The notes under the pieces: model-generated
The model's input: only the letters and a program-made list of their open reading frames with translations
The model's database searches: none
What the model was told of the DNA's origin: nothing
Shown here: positions 48,980 through 61,897 of the stretch, in pieces
Layout of the letters: each line of letters opens with the position of its first letter
Numbering within the stretch: the stretch's first letter is position 1
DNA from: Apostichopus japonicus
Lineage: Eukaryota; Echinodermata; Holothuroidea; Aspidochirotida; Stichopodidae
DNA length: 64,000 bases
Direction of reading: 5' to 3'
NCBI RefSeq assembly: GCF_037975245.1
Contig: NC_092564.1
Location: forward strand, 29,000,984-29,064,983
Translations under genes and position numbers: made by a program

Positions 48980-50330
48980 CTATTTCTTCTTCAAAGGAAG
49001 GCCTGTGGAACTGTTAATATGTGTGTACAGCCCTTTCTCATTCACAGCCTTGATTCCATACGGCTCAAGCCAAGAGTTTCGAACTTCCCTCCTCTTCGGG
49101 CATCCTTTCTAGCATTCCGGACGAGAACACTAGAACCAACTTTGAATCTCTGAATAAAACAAAATCCAGCAAATATACATAAACATCATAATACAATGTA
49201 TATGTTGCCATTCATTTAACTACAGTCAGTTTTCAATGCACAACATAGCATTATGTAATAACCTGTTTTGATTGCTGCCTTTAGTCAAAATTCTTTTTCT
49301 TGCCGTTCTTGGGCTTTGCCAATATTTTCTTTCACAAAACCTTTGATTATGTCCTGCGACTGTGACATGAGTTGTAAAACCCTCTCCCTCTGTGCATCGC
49401 TGCAGCAGGAGATTCTGGTTGGACAATGGAGTCTTCAATGTCGACTGGTAACAATGGCTCTCTGGATATATGAAGATAAATTAACAATCAATTATTCACA
49501 ACACTTTGTTGACTGAAGAATAAATAAATTTTTATATATTTTATTTTCACTATTAAGACCCTGGAACCATAAATCTGAGTCACATCACATACTCAAACCA
49601 GCAGAAATATAAAACCAAAGTATATTCTGTGCTGTTATAGGTCCAAATTGCATACCAGCCCAAAATATGATATATAGTATATGAAAAACATGACCAATGT
49701 CAGTGGCATTAATTGCATGTATCTTAATTAATTGGCATGCTTTTATAGTTTAATGAATGTTCATCTTTTGTACTTGCTGAAGAGTGTACCATATACAGAG
49801 TTAATCTGTTTATTTGTTTAGGTGTTGTAACTTACATAGGGTTATTGGTGGTCCTCTATTTAGCAGTTTTTCCCTGTACCTGGGATGTGTCGAATGAGAT
49901 TTTATCCTATAGAGGATCAGTGTAGCTATGCAGGATTTGTCCAAACTCTCTTGTCCCTGATTGCTTTTCTCTGTACAGTATATGACCTTTACAAATGTAA
50001 ACCTCTATTCAGCAATGGTAGGTTTGAATTATTACAAACCTTCCAAACATCACAACGAAAGGAGAAAGACCTGTTGAACCATGTTTTGCTGTACGGTACC
50101 CCATGAGAATCGAAGACAGTGTTTCATCCCAGTCATCTTGGTTTTGATTGACAACTTTGATGAGTGACATTTGCAGAGTTTGGTGGAATCTTTCATCCAG
50201 CCCATTGGTCTGTGGGTGGTAGCTGAAGGATACTCTGTGGCTCACCCCTGTCATGTCAAATAGGGACTTGTTCAGAGCATTAACAAATTCTCCTCTCTGG
50301 TCTGAGATGAAAATTTTCATGCACCCAAAT
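48980..50330 (-). pseudogene. Intron-containing Ty3/gypsy-Ginger-type integrase, partial
   Basis: Three minus-strand exons fit by phase. 50,040-50,330 carries the second half of the catalytic core (SDQRGEF, SYHPQTNGL, a DDWDE block and STGLSPF). 49,263-49,461 carries the linker helix rich in K/Q/E. 48,980-49,149 carries the C-terminal GPY/F-like domain (FKVGSSVLVRN, then a WLEPYGI-like stretch) and ends at TAG. Introns are 578 and 113 bp with GT-AG ends. Frames break inside exons 2 and 3 and one stop lies near 49,273. Retrotransposon integrases do not have such introns, while Ginger DNA transposons and host-adopted integrase genes do. The zinc-finger part and first catalytic Asp would lie upstream and were not found. 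Confidence 0.7.
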
Positions 50331-51509
50331 CTAAATAAATGAAAAATTAAACAAGTTGTTAAAGTACTGGTTATGAGTATGCTATTGTCGCGTTACAGAG
50401 CAGACGTCACTTACTCTCTTCGTTGGGATCTGGGTAGGAGTTGGAATTTAAGCCCCAATGAATGAGCTGGAGCTTGTGGATTAAACACCAAATGTTTCAT
50501 CCCCTACAGCAGTGGGTAGTTTCATTCAACATTCTATTAAAACGAAATGTAGTGTAAGCAATGAAACTTGAAATTTTCAACATGTTACATGATGTTGCAT
50601 GTTAGTCGCAATTTAACCTTGCATCTCATGATATTAAACACTAACATGTTAGGACAGCCCTTGAACAAAGCAATTAAGCGTACATTAAACTAATGAAACT
50701 ATACTCAAATTGACAGTTGAATGATCCATTAATTAATAGTTTTGTTATCTCACCTTCATTCTGCCATGGATTGCTTCATTAGTCATCTTAATTCCTTGCA
50801 TACCTTGAAGGTAGCCATCTTTATCAATCATATCTCTCCTGAAACTTGCCTAATAAACTCCCTTGTTATGGGATCTTAGCATCTATTATGATTAAACATA
50901 AGACAAGATGGCAATCTATGGTACTCATCTCTTTTATGATGGAATGGATCTACAATGAACTTTGACCTTGACCCTAAACAACTGCATAAGTTCTAATTTA
51001 AAATTTGTCTCATTATAGTCAACATATTTGTGGTTTAATGACTTTTTCCAACATGCTGACAAGCAGAAAATGGCTACACTTTCTGGGTATTTGACCTTTC
51101 ACCTATGACATTTAGACAATCACCAAAGATCAAGTTTACAGTACATGGTCAGGCACCTACCCACCAAGTTTGAACCTGATCAGACTAACAGTCTAGGACA
51201 CACTCTTTTGCACAATTTAGACCAATTTTAACTTTAACTCAATTGACCCGTTAACTACAAGCCTTAACAGCTAAATCTGTCTTGTTTTAAACTTTTTCTC
51301 TTCATTCTCTACATATAATGTGGTTTAATGCCTTTGTCCAACAAGTTGGCATGCAGAAAATGGCTAAAAACTAATTTTTAGATTTCTTGACCTTCGACCT
51401 CTTTGACGTCATCAATCACGCAGGCATGAGTTAACATGGTCAGGCACCCACTCACCAAGCTTGAACTTGACAGGACTTGGGGTCTAGGAGTTTGCGACAT
51501 ACTTAGTTT

Positions 51510-51684
51510 TGCTCACTCACTCACTCACTCACTCACTCACTCACTCACTCACTCACTCACTCACTCACTCACTCACTCACTCACTCACTCACTCACTCAC
51601 TCACTCACTCACTCACTCACTCACTCACTCACTCACTCACTCACTCACTCACTCACTCACTCACTCACTCACTCACTCACTCAC
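51510..51684. repeat. (TCAC)n microsatellite
   Basis: About 43 uninterrupted tetranucleotide units. It gives long open frames in several phases that are artefacts. Confidence 0.97.
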
Positions 51685-52236
51685 ACAGACACGCACACTC
51701 ACTCACATTTTTGATGTGGGGTTAAGTACAATATCTCATCTCCCTATTCATTACATGAAGGGAGATGAGATCAAAACAAACTCAACACAAGGTCAAAAAC
51801 AGTTCTGCTTTACAGCAAGAAATAGATAGTGGTCTACTTAAAAATGCACTGTGTAATTTTCAGTACAGTCAACTGTTTATATTGTAAATTTAAAAATCAT
51901 ATTGTTTAAGCAGCTTATTTTAGCCGCCCACCACTCCTCCACTCACCCCCACCCCAAATCAAGTTCTATTAACCTTCCCAATCCTTTACAACTTGAGGTA
52001 GTTTAAAATGTCGTTACCAAGACACAGCGTTACCTTTCAACAAGTTACATTTATGGTAAGTAAACATTCAGTTTGGGATTATCCAATAACTTGTCTCAAT
52101 AAAGTACATTGCATTTACTTTTCCCAGTCAGTTTCTTATTTTTGAATTGTTTTACAAAAGAATAAAACATAGATAATATGTTGCCAGCTGACAAAACCTT
52201 GCTTAAAATAAAATATGTTTAGAGAGTGAAACTTAC

Positions 52237-52349
52237 TTATGACTGGTTAAAATGTCCCTGTAACTATCGCTACCACTGGACTCCTTGTTCAGAGATGAGC
52301 CATGCTTGTACTCGGACTGAGCCGTATCTCCTAAATTTTCTATAGGGAC
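52237..52349 (-). CDS. Orphan candidate exon with consensus donor
   Basis: Between acceptor CCCCACAAAAG and the perfect donor GTAAGT, 37 codons are open. The frame starts VPIENLGDTAQSEYKHGSS, continues with SSGSDSYRDI, and ends in phase 2. It is Ser-rich and hydrophilic; the family is unknown. It could belong to the same gene as the 44.8-kb exon or to neither. Confidence 0.3.
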
Positions 52350-54547
52350 CTTTTGTGGGGAGAATAAACTGCAGCGCAAGATGAAAGAAAAGAGAACCAA
52401 CAATGTAGACAGACAGAGGGTGAAAGAAGAAAAAACAAAACACACTCAATGAATGTAAAAATATGTACGTCAGGAAGCAGGTCGATGGCAAAATACCTCT
52501 TGCTATAATGAGCTTAAATATCATCCATCACTGATAGCAACAACTGCGGTATGCCTTTTAAGCCTTTCAATGCCTTAGGTGCCCTCTTGATCATCCTACA
52601 ACTTTATCATCAAAGTCAGGGCTCTAAGATTGTCCAAAACTCCAGCGAAATTTGCGCCAAGAGCCAGTAAATATTGAGCAGCTGCAGGAAATGTTAAGGT
52701 TTTGATGTACAGTTTACAAAAAACAACTGAAAAAAAAGTTGCTCTTAAAATTCTGTCAATTCTACCTGTTTTTTCTCACTCTGGAAACCATGCCCCTTGG
52801 TGCCTTTTCACAAGTGTATGTAAATAGCCTTGTTTTCCTACTAAAACTACAAAGTTGCCGTAGTGCCCCTGCTATCTCAATGAAAATTAAAGACAATTTC
52901 TAATTCTCTCCGTCGAAATAGTGGCTGTGCCCCTCCGGATTCTTAATGAGGGTACATTATAATAAGCTGGGTACTTAGGTAAAAACTGCAATTGCTGATT
53001 CAAGGCACCAAACTGCATTAAATAAAAGCTTTCAATATATAAATATCTCTGCATCCTACCCTGTTAGTTTCTGTTACAGCTTATTGTTGCTCCATTTACT
53101 GATACTGTTTATATAATAAACTACTTATTATCGACTTTTGTTTTCCAAAATATTCTATTTTGATTATTCACGTGTGCAATTACTCCACTGTAATGTTCAA
53201 CTACAGTAGTAGCAGTGTGGTCTAACAGTTGAATGTTAAATGGATTCCAGAGGGGTGAGAAAGGTAGGGATTTGGGACAGGTACAGTGACAGGACTCACA
53301 TGAGTAAGGATTGGGGAGTACAACAAATACAGCCCATCATATATGGAGGGACTACGCCTACCTGCGGAAAGAAATATGATGTTTGTCCAGACGAAGGACA
53401 GATTTATACTCTAAATTTGACAACTTAGGGAAAAGGGCAGTAGAACATTTGAAAGAGCTGTTTGCATTAGAAAATAAAGGAATGTCTATGAAAACCTCCA
53501 AAATTCTGGAAGGATACAACAGCTCCTGAAACCCTACTTCTCTTGTCCCTTGCATCATTGTCCCTGCACCCACCCCCCCCCCCCCCCTCTGTCCTTTCAC
53601 TGCAAATCGCATGGATGCATGCACTAAAATGCCGCTACTTCTGCCACGTACAGTAGCCGGATAGATTTATAACAATCGAGATATAACATCGAGTTATAAA
53701 AAAACAAACACCACCTTTGTTGTTCTACTCCACCTTTTGACATTAAGTATTCCCATATTGACATTAAAAAAAGATGCCTCCCAATAATAAAGTTGGTGTG
53801 ATTGCCATCAGAAATGTTTGAAAGGATAATTTCTAATCAATATGGGGTGTTTTCAAGCCACAGCAGCGCAAAGTTTTGGCATTTTGGGGTCTAATCATTA
53901 AGTGTATTAAAACCATAAATTACCAGCGTTTGTGAAAAGTACACTCTTGAGTCGGCAAATAAATGTGAGCAACCATTTCTTGTGAGATATGACGTGTCAA
54001 GTGTACCCAAAAAATATCAGTTTTTTTTACTCATTAAGTAAGATAAAGAAAGTGCTGAGTATTATTTTTTTTCAAGTTGGATTTAAGGATATCACTTTGA
54101 CGACTGCATGATTAGCAATACATATTTCAATTTGGAATATTTTACTCACATTCACGGCATATCAGCACACGCAGTCCAAGAGTTAACACATTAACGTCTT
54201 CATGAAAGCCATACGGTGTAATGGTTCTGACACAACCAAACTATTGCCACGTGCTCTTGCATGCCTCGCATACCTCATTAATATGGACGTTTCTTGTTTG
54301 CATTATTCATCAAAGTCAGTTAACCATAGAGATGCAGCCATTGAAGATTTTACTGAAGGCTTTCGTATATGGAATGCAAAAAGGACCACAGCAGCATATA
54401 CTGCTACTAATGACATGTACTTCTACTAATTTGAAGTGTACTAATTTGACATGTACTACTACTAATTTGACATGTACTACTACTACTACTACTACTAAAG
54501 TCATATGTGCTACATCTAAATTGACACGTACTACTACTGATGTCAAT

Positions 54548-54549
54548 AC

Positions 54550-54584
<35 letters not shown>

Positions 54585-54607
54585 ATATATATATAAATAT
54601 ATATATA

Positions 54608-54649
<42 letters not shown>

Positions 54650-54657
54650 TATATTAT
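54548..54657. repeat. (TA)n-rich tract
   Basis: Interrupted TA repeats, followed by another block at 54,703-54,735 and preceded by a (TAC)n tract near 54,470-54,495. Confidence 0.95.
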
Positions 54658-54702
54658 TTATTTATTTGTTTGCCACAAAAGTACAAAGTGGAGGAAGTCT
54701 TC

Positions 54703-54735
<33 letters not shown>

Positions 54736-54877
54736 CACATTTTGTACTTCTCATTCAACTGCCAAGAATTGCTGACGAAGGTCCCAGGGGGGACCGAAAA
54801 TTCCAATAGATTTTCTTAAACTTACTCCTTATTTGTCAATTATGAGTCATATCTTATTTCTCTGGTTTTCTCTAATA

Positions 54878-54990
<113 letters not shown>

Positions 54991-55029
54991 GGTAGTTCGT
55001 GGAATAGTGACCCATACTTTATTACAGAT

Positions 55030-55581
55030 ACAATATGAACTACTCTGGCAAGAACATTCCTTTGCCATCAACTAGAGAATACTTGAAAAGACTGCTGGAG
55101 ATGACAGAGAAGCTGATAAATGGATGCGATGGAGAGCATTATTCATCCTGGCCGATACTGACACCGATGCGGAAACGAGTGACACCAGCCGTGACGAGGA
55201 CAACACCGCCACCACCGATGCAAACGGGCTAAAATCGAGATGCGTCCCCCCACAAATCCCGGAGTTGGTCTCATTCGAGTCCGATATGCTGGAAATGGTC
55301 GAGAACATTAAGTTCAAGGAAGTGATGGAGAAGTTCCTGTCCAACCTCAAGAAGGTCATAGAAAACATCACACCCTCTAAAGAAATCTTCGTAGAGGCAG
55401 ACAAAACCAGGAACATGTACAAGATGGACCCCGCCAAATATGGTGGGTTGCTAACTGTAAACATACCTCAGAAATACAAATATGCGGACCGCAACACCGC
55501 CACCGAAATAGACAATGAATACACAAGTCTAGCTGACAAATTAAAAATAGGTAAGGAGCAGCAATGGACTCGTAATAGTTA
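55030..55581 (+). pseudogene. Retroelement fragment: region at the start of a reverse transcriptase
   Basis: The frame (with a shift near 55,125) reads a Glu/Asp/Thr-rich part, then LKKVIENITPSKEIFVEADK, then TRNMYKMDPAKY and an LLTVNI block. A motif of the type 'P-A-D-K-T-x-N-x-Y-x-(ten)-Y-x-x-L-L-x-x-N-I' precedes the polymerase domain in a family of animal retroelements. The polymerase itself is missing because the frame ends at TAA (55,580-55,582) and a TA tract follows. It could be a truncated insertion into TA-rich DNA. Confidence 0.5.
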
Positions 55582-55593
55582 ACGTTTATTACA

Positions 55594-55646
55594 ATATATA
55601 TATCTATAATATATATATATAGATAAATATATATCTATAATATATC

Positions 55647-55728
<82 letters not shown>
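55594..55728. repeat. (TA)n-rich tract
   Basis: TA repeats with ATA/TATC interruptions immediately right of the reverse-transcriptase fragment. Confidence 0.95.
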
Positions 55729-56859
55729 CAAGTAATGCCGTTTTATATTCAGATTACTCATACACCTCGTGTATATAGTTTATGCATGACATATTTGTAT
55801 ATCATATATTTATAAATAGTAACTAATGTATATGTTACTATTTCATTAAATATAATTTTGTCCGGCATGGCTTTCTGTATGATGTTGTAACGTTCGGCAA
55901 GCTCATAAACATATTAGACACTGGTTTTCGTAGGTGGGAATATACAAATGTATGGACCGGGCGGCTGTCAGCAGTGCAGGAGGAAGCACATACAAATCAC
56001 TTTCACCCACATAGGGCCCCGCTAGTAACGCAGTAAATACACATGATGTTGAGGAATCTGCGCGCAACTATTAAATCAGCATCATTTCGAGCGTGAGCAA
56101 ATATGATTTATTTGTCTCTGGTTGAAAGGTTAGCAGAGCTTGTCGCAAAACAAGTTTTGAAGGTCGTCACGAAAAATAAGTTTCAAGGTTGAGCCTGAAC
56201 TTAAGAAGTGTTTCAAATTTACTTGTTAGGCTCACTTTATTGTAAGTTGGGCCCACTATTAGTATCTGTCAAATGCAAGTCGGGTCTCCAGCGTAACGTT
56301 GCAGCATTAAATCGCTCCTCGTGATTATTTCAGATTTCAGAGAGCTGTTTGGCAATGATATAGTGTGAGTTTACAGTATTAAACTGTTTACCTATTTTAG
56401 CCATGTATATCCTACCATGCAGTCACACAGTGTCTGTATAATGTCTTCTTTCTCTGTCATTAGGCATTCTTTCTGCTTTCAGTCTTCCCTCAAGCACTAG
56501 TAGCAGCCTTGGAATTTTGAACTTCTTTGGCCATTAATTCCTATTTTAATAGTAAACAAACAAAACACACTGTTGATTCTTCATAGTTTCAACTTACCAA
56601 ATATAGTTTCTGTGATTCAACTAATGACATTCCATGCTGACCAAATGATTGTAAAATAAAAGTACTAACAAGTTATTAAATTGTTTGTTAACAGGTGTTG
56701 GACTTCTGAAAATGTTTATGATTCTTATGCGGTCAAATAAAATGTCCTACACATAGACACACAATATTGCTCAACCAATTGCTGAATACTAGTCGGCATG
56801 ATAAAAGGGTCTGTGGTAGTATACACCTATTAAATGCCCCAATACTAGTGTTTACACGG

Positions 56860-56920
56860 GTCCAAAAATCGGGAACCGGGTACCCAAGAGCCGTTACCCG
56901 TCGGGTATCCGGGTACCCGG
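56860..56920. repeat. GGGTACCC-rich palindromic block
   Basis: CGGGTACCC, GTTACCCGTCGGGTA and CGGGTACCCGG follow each other within about 60 bp, all self-complementary. It may be the end of an unidentified MITE. Confidence 0.5.
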
Positions 56921-56999
56921 AAAAAAATTGTTTTACCCTCGAGTATCACAATTTTCAAGAAATGACATATTGGATGCCATAATAAATGAATCATATTCT

Positions 57000-59320
57000 C
57001 TACTGACAATGTTTTCATGTTCAAAAACGTAGGTGTAAGATAAGGTATAAAACCTTCCTCAATAATTTCTATTTGCTATTGTTTCTTTCATTAACTTGTT
57101 AATAACTTCATATAATTAACATTACTACTAACATCGCACTGCCGTCGCGGCTTTTGCTTGCTCTCCACGTCTATTGATCTCACAAAGTAGCAATTCAGGC
57201 AACAAGACAACGATCAATGTATGTTAATTACTAATTAGGCCCAATAATATTGCCAACATTACGTGTAATAATTGCTGAAAAGAATAACACACCTGATCAG
57301 TATATCGTGGTCTTCAGAAGTTCAGATCACTGAATTTATATAACTCGGCCTTCGGCAACTTCGTAACTTTTGAAGAAAAAAACAATATATTTGTCTATCT
57401 ATCACAAGATTTTAAACAAAAACTCGCCTAACTTAGCAAACTTACCCACCTTTCCTGCTTACTCATTAAAAGTCATGTTTAGAAAACAAATTACGCACGC
57501 ACGTGTTGTGGGATGGGTTGTAGCAGCCTCCGATTTCATTTTCTTTCTCTTGTGTCACATACATGATACAGTACTTTACATTTGCTACAACAGTTTCTTC
57601 AACAACAGCTTCCCAAAATTGGTGTTGCAATAGGTTAAATTTTAACCGGGCAGCGCAGTACCATTCATAATTTGCATATTACACCAAAATTTACACTCAG
57701 CGTCCAGATGGCGGAAGAATGTAACATCATGTTCAATGTGTTGTGTCGTTCCCATGGTGCGATGAACTTGGGCAAGTTCAAATGTCAATGACCTACTTAT
57801 GTTCTATGACCAATGTCAGTGGGAATTATGTGTGTAAAAACTCGAATTTTTCCAAGTGTTATATATATATAGAAGTTTTACGTAAGCGGAGCAAATTTTG
57901 GGGCGGCTCTTTGATTGTGAGGAAGCACTTATCTAAGCACCAATATTTGTGAAAAATATCGTAAGGTTTATCATTTTCATTCATATTCTTTTATGTTTGC
58001 CGCAATCCCGCCCGCAATGCATGCACAGTATAATACCATGTGTGGAAAAAATGGCTGTATACGTGCGGACCTGAGAGAGCAAACTGGCCTTGTGTTGTTA
58101 ATGTTATTACGATACTTTCTAGAACGACCATTTGCGTCTTTTGGCATCGACATATTTTCACACAGGATTTCACCATGCCATTGATCGATGTACACGGGTG
58201 ATATATGTCGCAAATATAAACTGAGAAGACGAATTGATGACACTATCATGAGCTCGTGACTATTGGCCTACTACTATAGTTATATTGAACGAATGCCTAA
58301 AACATCGTTTTTCTGTTTTTTATTGATAGTTTGCAGTACATTACTCAGTTCTTTACATATTTTTAAATAATTTTCATGTTTAAAATGTATTTGATTTTTT
58401 TTTTTAATTTTCCGTTTATACAGTTTGTGATTTTCTAAACTGATAGTGCATTTGCGGCCGGTTAAACGGTTAATCGTTTAAACGGTCACACCCTTAGTGT
58501 GTTATCTTGTTCGGAAATGATCCGAAATGAATGTAATAACTGTTAAGTTTTTCCACTTCTGGTATAAAATTATTCCATCAAAGTTAACCTGAGTAACATG
58601 TCTCATGCCAAATCTATACTAAACAAAATAGAAAAATAACAAGAGAAAACGCATTTTTGAAAAATGGAAGCGTCCTAGCAGAATGGGCGGGGCATCTTTA
58701 TTTTGCTTCAAGTAACTGCTTCAAGTGTTTTCGCTCGGAAACAAAGTTTCACACTTCAACTCTTATAAAAAAACAAATTTACATCTCTTAAAAATAACTA
58801 TTTTTTGCAATCTGCAAGTAAACCAAGTTTATTTATGTCCATTCATTGTTATTTAAATGGTTAAACAGCACTCCAACTTATCTGGAAGGGTGCCTCGTGG
58901 TACATAGCGTGTACTGCAACCTCCAAGATAGCCTGGCAAAGTTAAGACTTATGTCACTGTGTTTGGGGTTCAGTCAGAAAACGTCCCCCGTCAGTTTTAC
59001 TACATGTTTCTTTGAGAGTTACTACTCATGCAAGCCTGAGAATGCTTTCAAACGACTGTACCAAAGTCTAATCGATACTAATAAACGAAGTTACGCGATT
59101 TCCGACGTTTCGCGTAACCACATATTGACCTTTTATTTCGTTTAAAAAAGAATTTCAACGCATCGTTGAAAATTCCACGTAGGAAATGATTGAGATCACC
59201 AATCGTTAAAATTCGTTGAATTTCGATAAAAATCGGCAAATTTCGATAAAAAACGAAGAAATTTGTTTATTTTCCTTTTAACAAATTTCAACGGGAGTTA
59301 AGCGAAATCAGTACTGTAAA
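57000..59320. other. Non-coding spacer, nothing recognised
   Basis: No exon or complete transposon was supported. A possible single transposon end with GGTTAAACGGTTAATCG lies at about 58,455-58,490, without a partner. Confidence 0.35.
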
Positions 59321-59325
59321 TGAAA

Positions 59326-59715
59326 TACCTGAGACACCCACCTGCAGCAAACGTTTATGGTCCACTCAGTTTCAGACTTCCACTCAAAAAGCAGAGGTAG
59401 TCAATAATGCTTTCGAGTTTCCAATCCAAAACATAGCACAAGCATTTCACGCAACAGTCAGTACAGGGACCACAGTGCCACAAACATTACAAATAAAGGG
59501 CCTGAAGAGTCCATAGCCAGGAAGATGGAAGCTGCAGGATTAGAGGTGAGCTCAAATAGTCTATGTATCCAGACTCTGAAACAGATGCAAAGGAAACAAC
59601 AGTATGATAGACTATATAACAGAGGCAGAGCATACAGAAGGAGGTGAGCACAACTCAGAGAGAGAGAGAGTACAAGCTACATGGTAGAACTAAAAACATA
59701 AACCAGTCCAGTGAT
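59326..59715 (+). mobile_element. Mutator-like transposase C-terminal fragment (copy c1)
   Basis: It is highly similar to 40,195-40,590, starting at AATACCTGAGACACCCACCTG and running through the basic C-terminal region to the sequence encoding a TKNINQ end. Frames are broken at several points. It is separated from the other pieces of the 60-62 kb copy, so it is either a second insertion or a rearranged part. Confidence 0.7.
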
Positions 59716-60561
59716 TGATGACATATCAAAAAAGATGTCTCCTGTTGCTTTTTGGCACTTTTTCTGAAGAAGCACACTTGGTACGGATTGATATAGATGC
59801 TAATAGGAGTATGCCAGCTAAAGTAACAGTTGACATTTCTAAAATCCACTTTCAACCTCTTTTTATGATAGTTTCAGAAGTAATGACTTATATCATTTTT
59901 GTTTATCTCTGTCTATTGTGTGAATCTTCATATGGTGTCTCACACATGTTGTACAGTCTATATGAATAATGCAGTACTGAACTTTAAACAAGTGAGAGCC
60001 CAATGGTTGACATATTCCCTAGTGTGATTAGAAGTCATTCCATCAGCATGGCTGGCATCTACTGAATGTCTAAATTGTTCTTGGGTCCACACAATGTGTT
60101 TTAAGCACAGTCCCTCAGTTGGTGCTACTTATCCCCTCTGGTGGAAACTTGACGCAAGTTGGCCTTCTTCCCTCTGAAAATGTGATCACTCCCTGTATCG
60201 AGTAAACTCTGGCCCTAAAATGAAAGAGAAAAAGTTACTTGTTACTTTGGCACTGCTTTTCAAAGGTATTTTGTCAGATTTTGTTGCGAAAACTACTCAG
60301 GAGACCTATGTTCTAGCTGTGACCAGATCTAGAATGAGGGCGCTGTTCAAGCAACATTCCTAAATCGTTGTAGTAGATCATATTGACTAGTTTCTCAGTG
60401 TAAGTCTTGTCTTGTATCATTCTATGTGCAGCTATTCAACTGCTTAGACTTCCAATAAATGCTTATAACCATTTAAGCATTTGTATACAAACAAACTAGT
60501 GAATAGGTCACTGGAATTTTGTTGAACTTTGAGGATAAAAAACTGATTATTATTATGAAGA

Positions 60562-60665
60562 ATGGGTACGGTCATGTACCTCACAACTGATGCTGATGGC
60601 AAGGCATGTAATGGATTCAGTAGAACAATGGCTGCAGCTTATCATTCTGATGTAGTACACCTCGT
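60562..60665 (+). pseudogene. Mutator-like transposase central fragment (copy c2)
   Basis: It encodes LTTDADGKACNGFSRTM, nearly the same as the 39,200-39,260 piece. It is cut by the 3' end of a LINE on the other strand. Confidence 0.7.
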
Positions 60666-60736
60666 CTTCGTCTTCGATACGGTGACACATCCGCAAAAAG
60701 GGACAATATCTCACCACACACACGTCAAGAGAGTAA

Positions 60737-61795
60737 TTAATTAGATCTGACCCGAGTACTGATATAAGTGACAGGATTCACAGAACCACTGGAACTACTA
60801 ATGAGGTCTGAAGGCAGACTATTCCAATCCCTAATTGTATTTGGAAAAAAACTATACTTATAGCAATTGGTACTGGCATACAGTTGGCAGAAATGCATAT
60901 CGTGCATGTTCCGACTCCTACGCAGAGGCTTTCTTAGGCAGTCAATAGGGATCTGAGCCTGACCATAGATGCCCTTAGCAAATAAGATGATTCTACTTTG
61001 TCTGCGCCTCTCTGCCAAGGGCACCAGGTTTAGGTCCCGTAACAGAGATGAGACAGAGCCAGGCTCTCTTGAATAATCTGAAGCGATGAAACGGGCTGCA
61101 CGCCTCTGAATGTTTTCGAGGTTGTGCTGCAAGAAAGCTTGGTGGGGATCCCAGACAGAACTGGCATATTCCAATACTGGCAGGAGGAGACCTTTATATG
61201 CAGCCAATTTTGCATCCTTCGAACAAGGGGATAAGTTTCTACAAAGAACTCCCAATATCCTATTTCCTTTGTTACACACATTTTGAATATTTTTTCCCCA
61301 GTTGAGATCTGAAGTGATATGAATACCCAGATATTTAATACAATCAACCTTAACCAAGTGAACCCCATTGAGCATGTAATTGAAATTTACAGGTTTCCTC
61401 TTTCTAGTAATGGTCATAATGTTACATTTCACCGGCTGGAAACTCATGCCCCAATCTTTAGCCCATTGCCCTAGTATATTAATATCTTCCTGAAGTTGAT
61501 GACCATCACTGACATCATCGATAACCCGATAACAGACACAGTCATCAGCGAACAGTCGGACACCAGAAGAAACAGCATTACCAATATCATTAATATAGGC
61601 CAGGAAGAGAATGGGTCCCAAAACTGACCCTTGCGGAACACCGGAAGTAACCTTAGAAGGATTAGACCTAGACCCATTGACAACAACCGACTGCTCTCTA
61701 TCACTCAGAAAAGCATCCACCCAGCAGAGAACCTGATGTGAAACACCCATAGTGTACAGTTTAGATTTCAATAAACAGGTCTCTCTACAGAGCAC
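60737..61795 (-). CDS. LINE reverse transcriptase (jockey/CR1-like), 5'-truncated, frame open
   Basis: A 352-codon frame holds the palm and C-terminal part of a non-LTR retrotransposon reverse transcriptase. SGVPQGSVLGPILFLAYIND gives block B, and RLFADDCVCY contains the F-A-D-D catalytic aspartates. YLGIHITSDLNW is the next conserved block. The post-RT part (VQRRA-like IQRRAARF, then a WNSLP end) is complete to the stop. The first catalytic Asp and the endonuclease are absent because the copy is truncated at about 61,790. It sits in the Mutator-like transposase copy c2 on the opposite strand. No stop or shift in 1 kb suggests a fairly recent insertion. Confidence 0.9.
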   Translation of the reverse strand: MLCRETCLLKSKLYTMGVSHQVLCWVDAFLSDREQSVVVNGSRSNPSKVTSGVPQGSVLGPILFLAYINDIGNAVSSGVRLFADDCVCYRVIDDVSDGHQLQEDINILGQWAKDWGMSFQPVKCNIMTITRKRKPVNFNYMLNGVHLVKVDCIKYLGIHITSDLNWGKNIQNVCNKGNRILGVLCRNLSPCSKDAKLAAYKGLLLPVLEYASSVWDPHQAFLQHNLENIQRRAARFIASDYSREPGSVSSLLRDLNLVPLAERRRQSRIILFAKGIYGQAQIPIDCLRKPLRRSRNMHDMHFCQLYASTNCYKYSFFPNTIRDWNSLPSDLISSSSGSVNPVTYISTRVRSN

Positions 61796-61895
61796 TGACT
61801 AAAGCAGTACTCTCCTCTGATATATGACAAAATCTACAGTAAACAGGTTAGTAAATTTGCAAGTCTTATTAAGGGCCTGTCACAGTGCTATGATG
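61780..61895 (+). pseudogene. Mutator-like transposase fragment right of the LINE (copy c2)
   Basis: CAGAGCACTGACTAAAGCAG matches the copy b sequence after LLKSLRR. The frame continues SSDIYDKIYSKQVSKFA and then the opposite-strand His-Me frame begins. Confidence 0.55.
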
Positions 61896-61897
61896 GC

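Noticed and set aside
51436-51829. Long plus-strand frames rich in repeated T-H-S-L units
   Set aside because: They are the (TCAC)n microsatellite read in two phases.
54407-54775. Frames rich in I-Y repeats
   Set aside because: Translation of TA microsatellites.
56849-58492. A single transposon between the GGGTACCC block and the GTTAAACGG block
   Set aside because: The two ends are not inverted repeats of each other and no target duplication was found.
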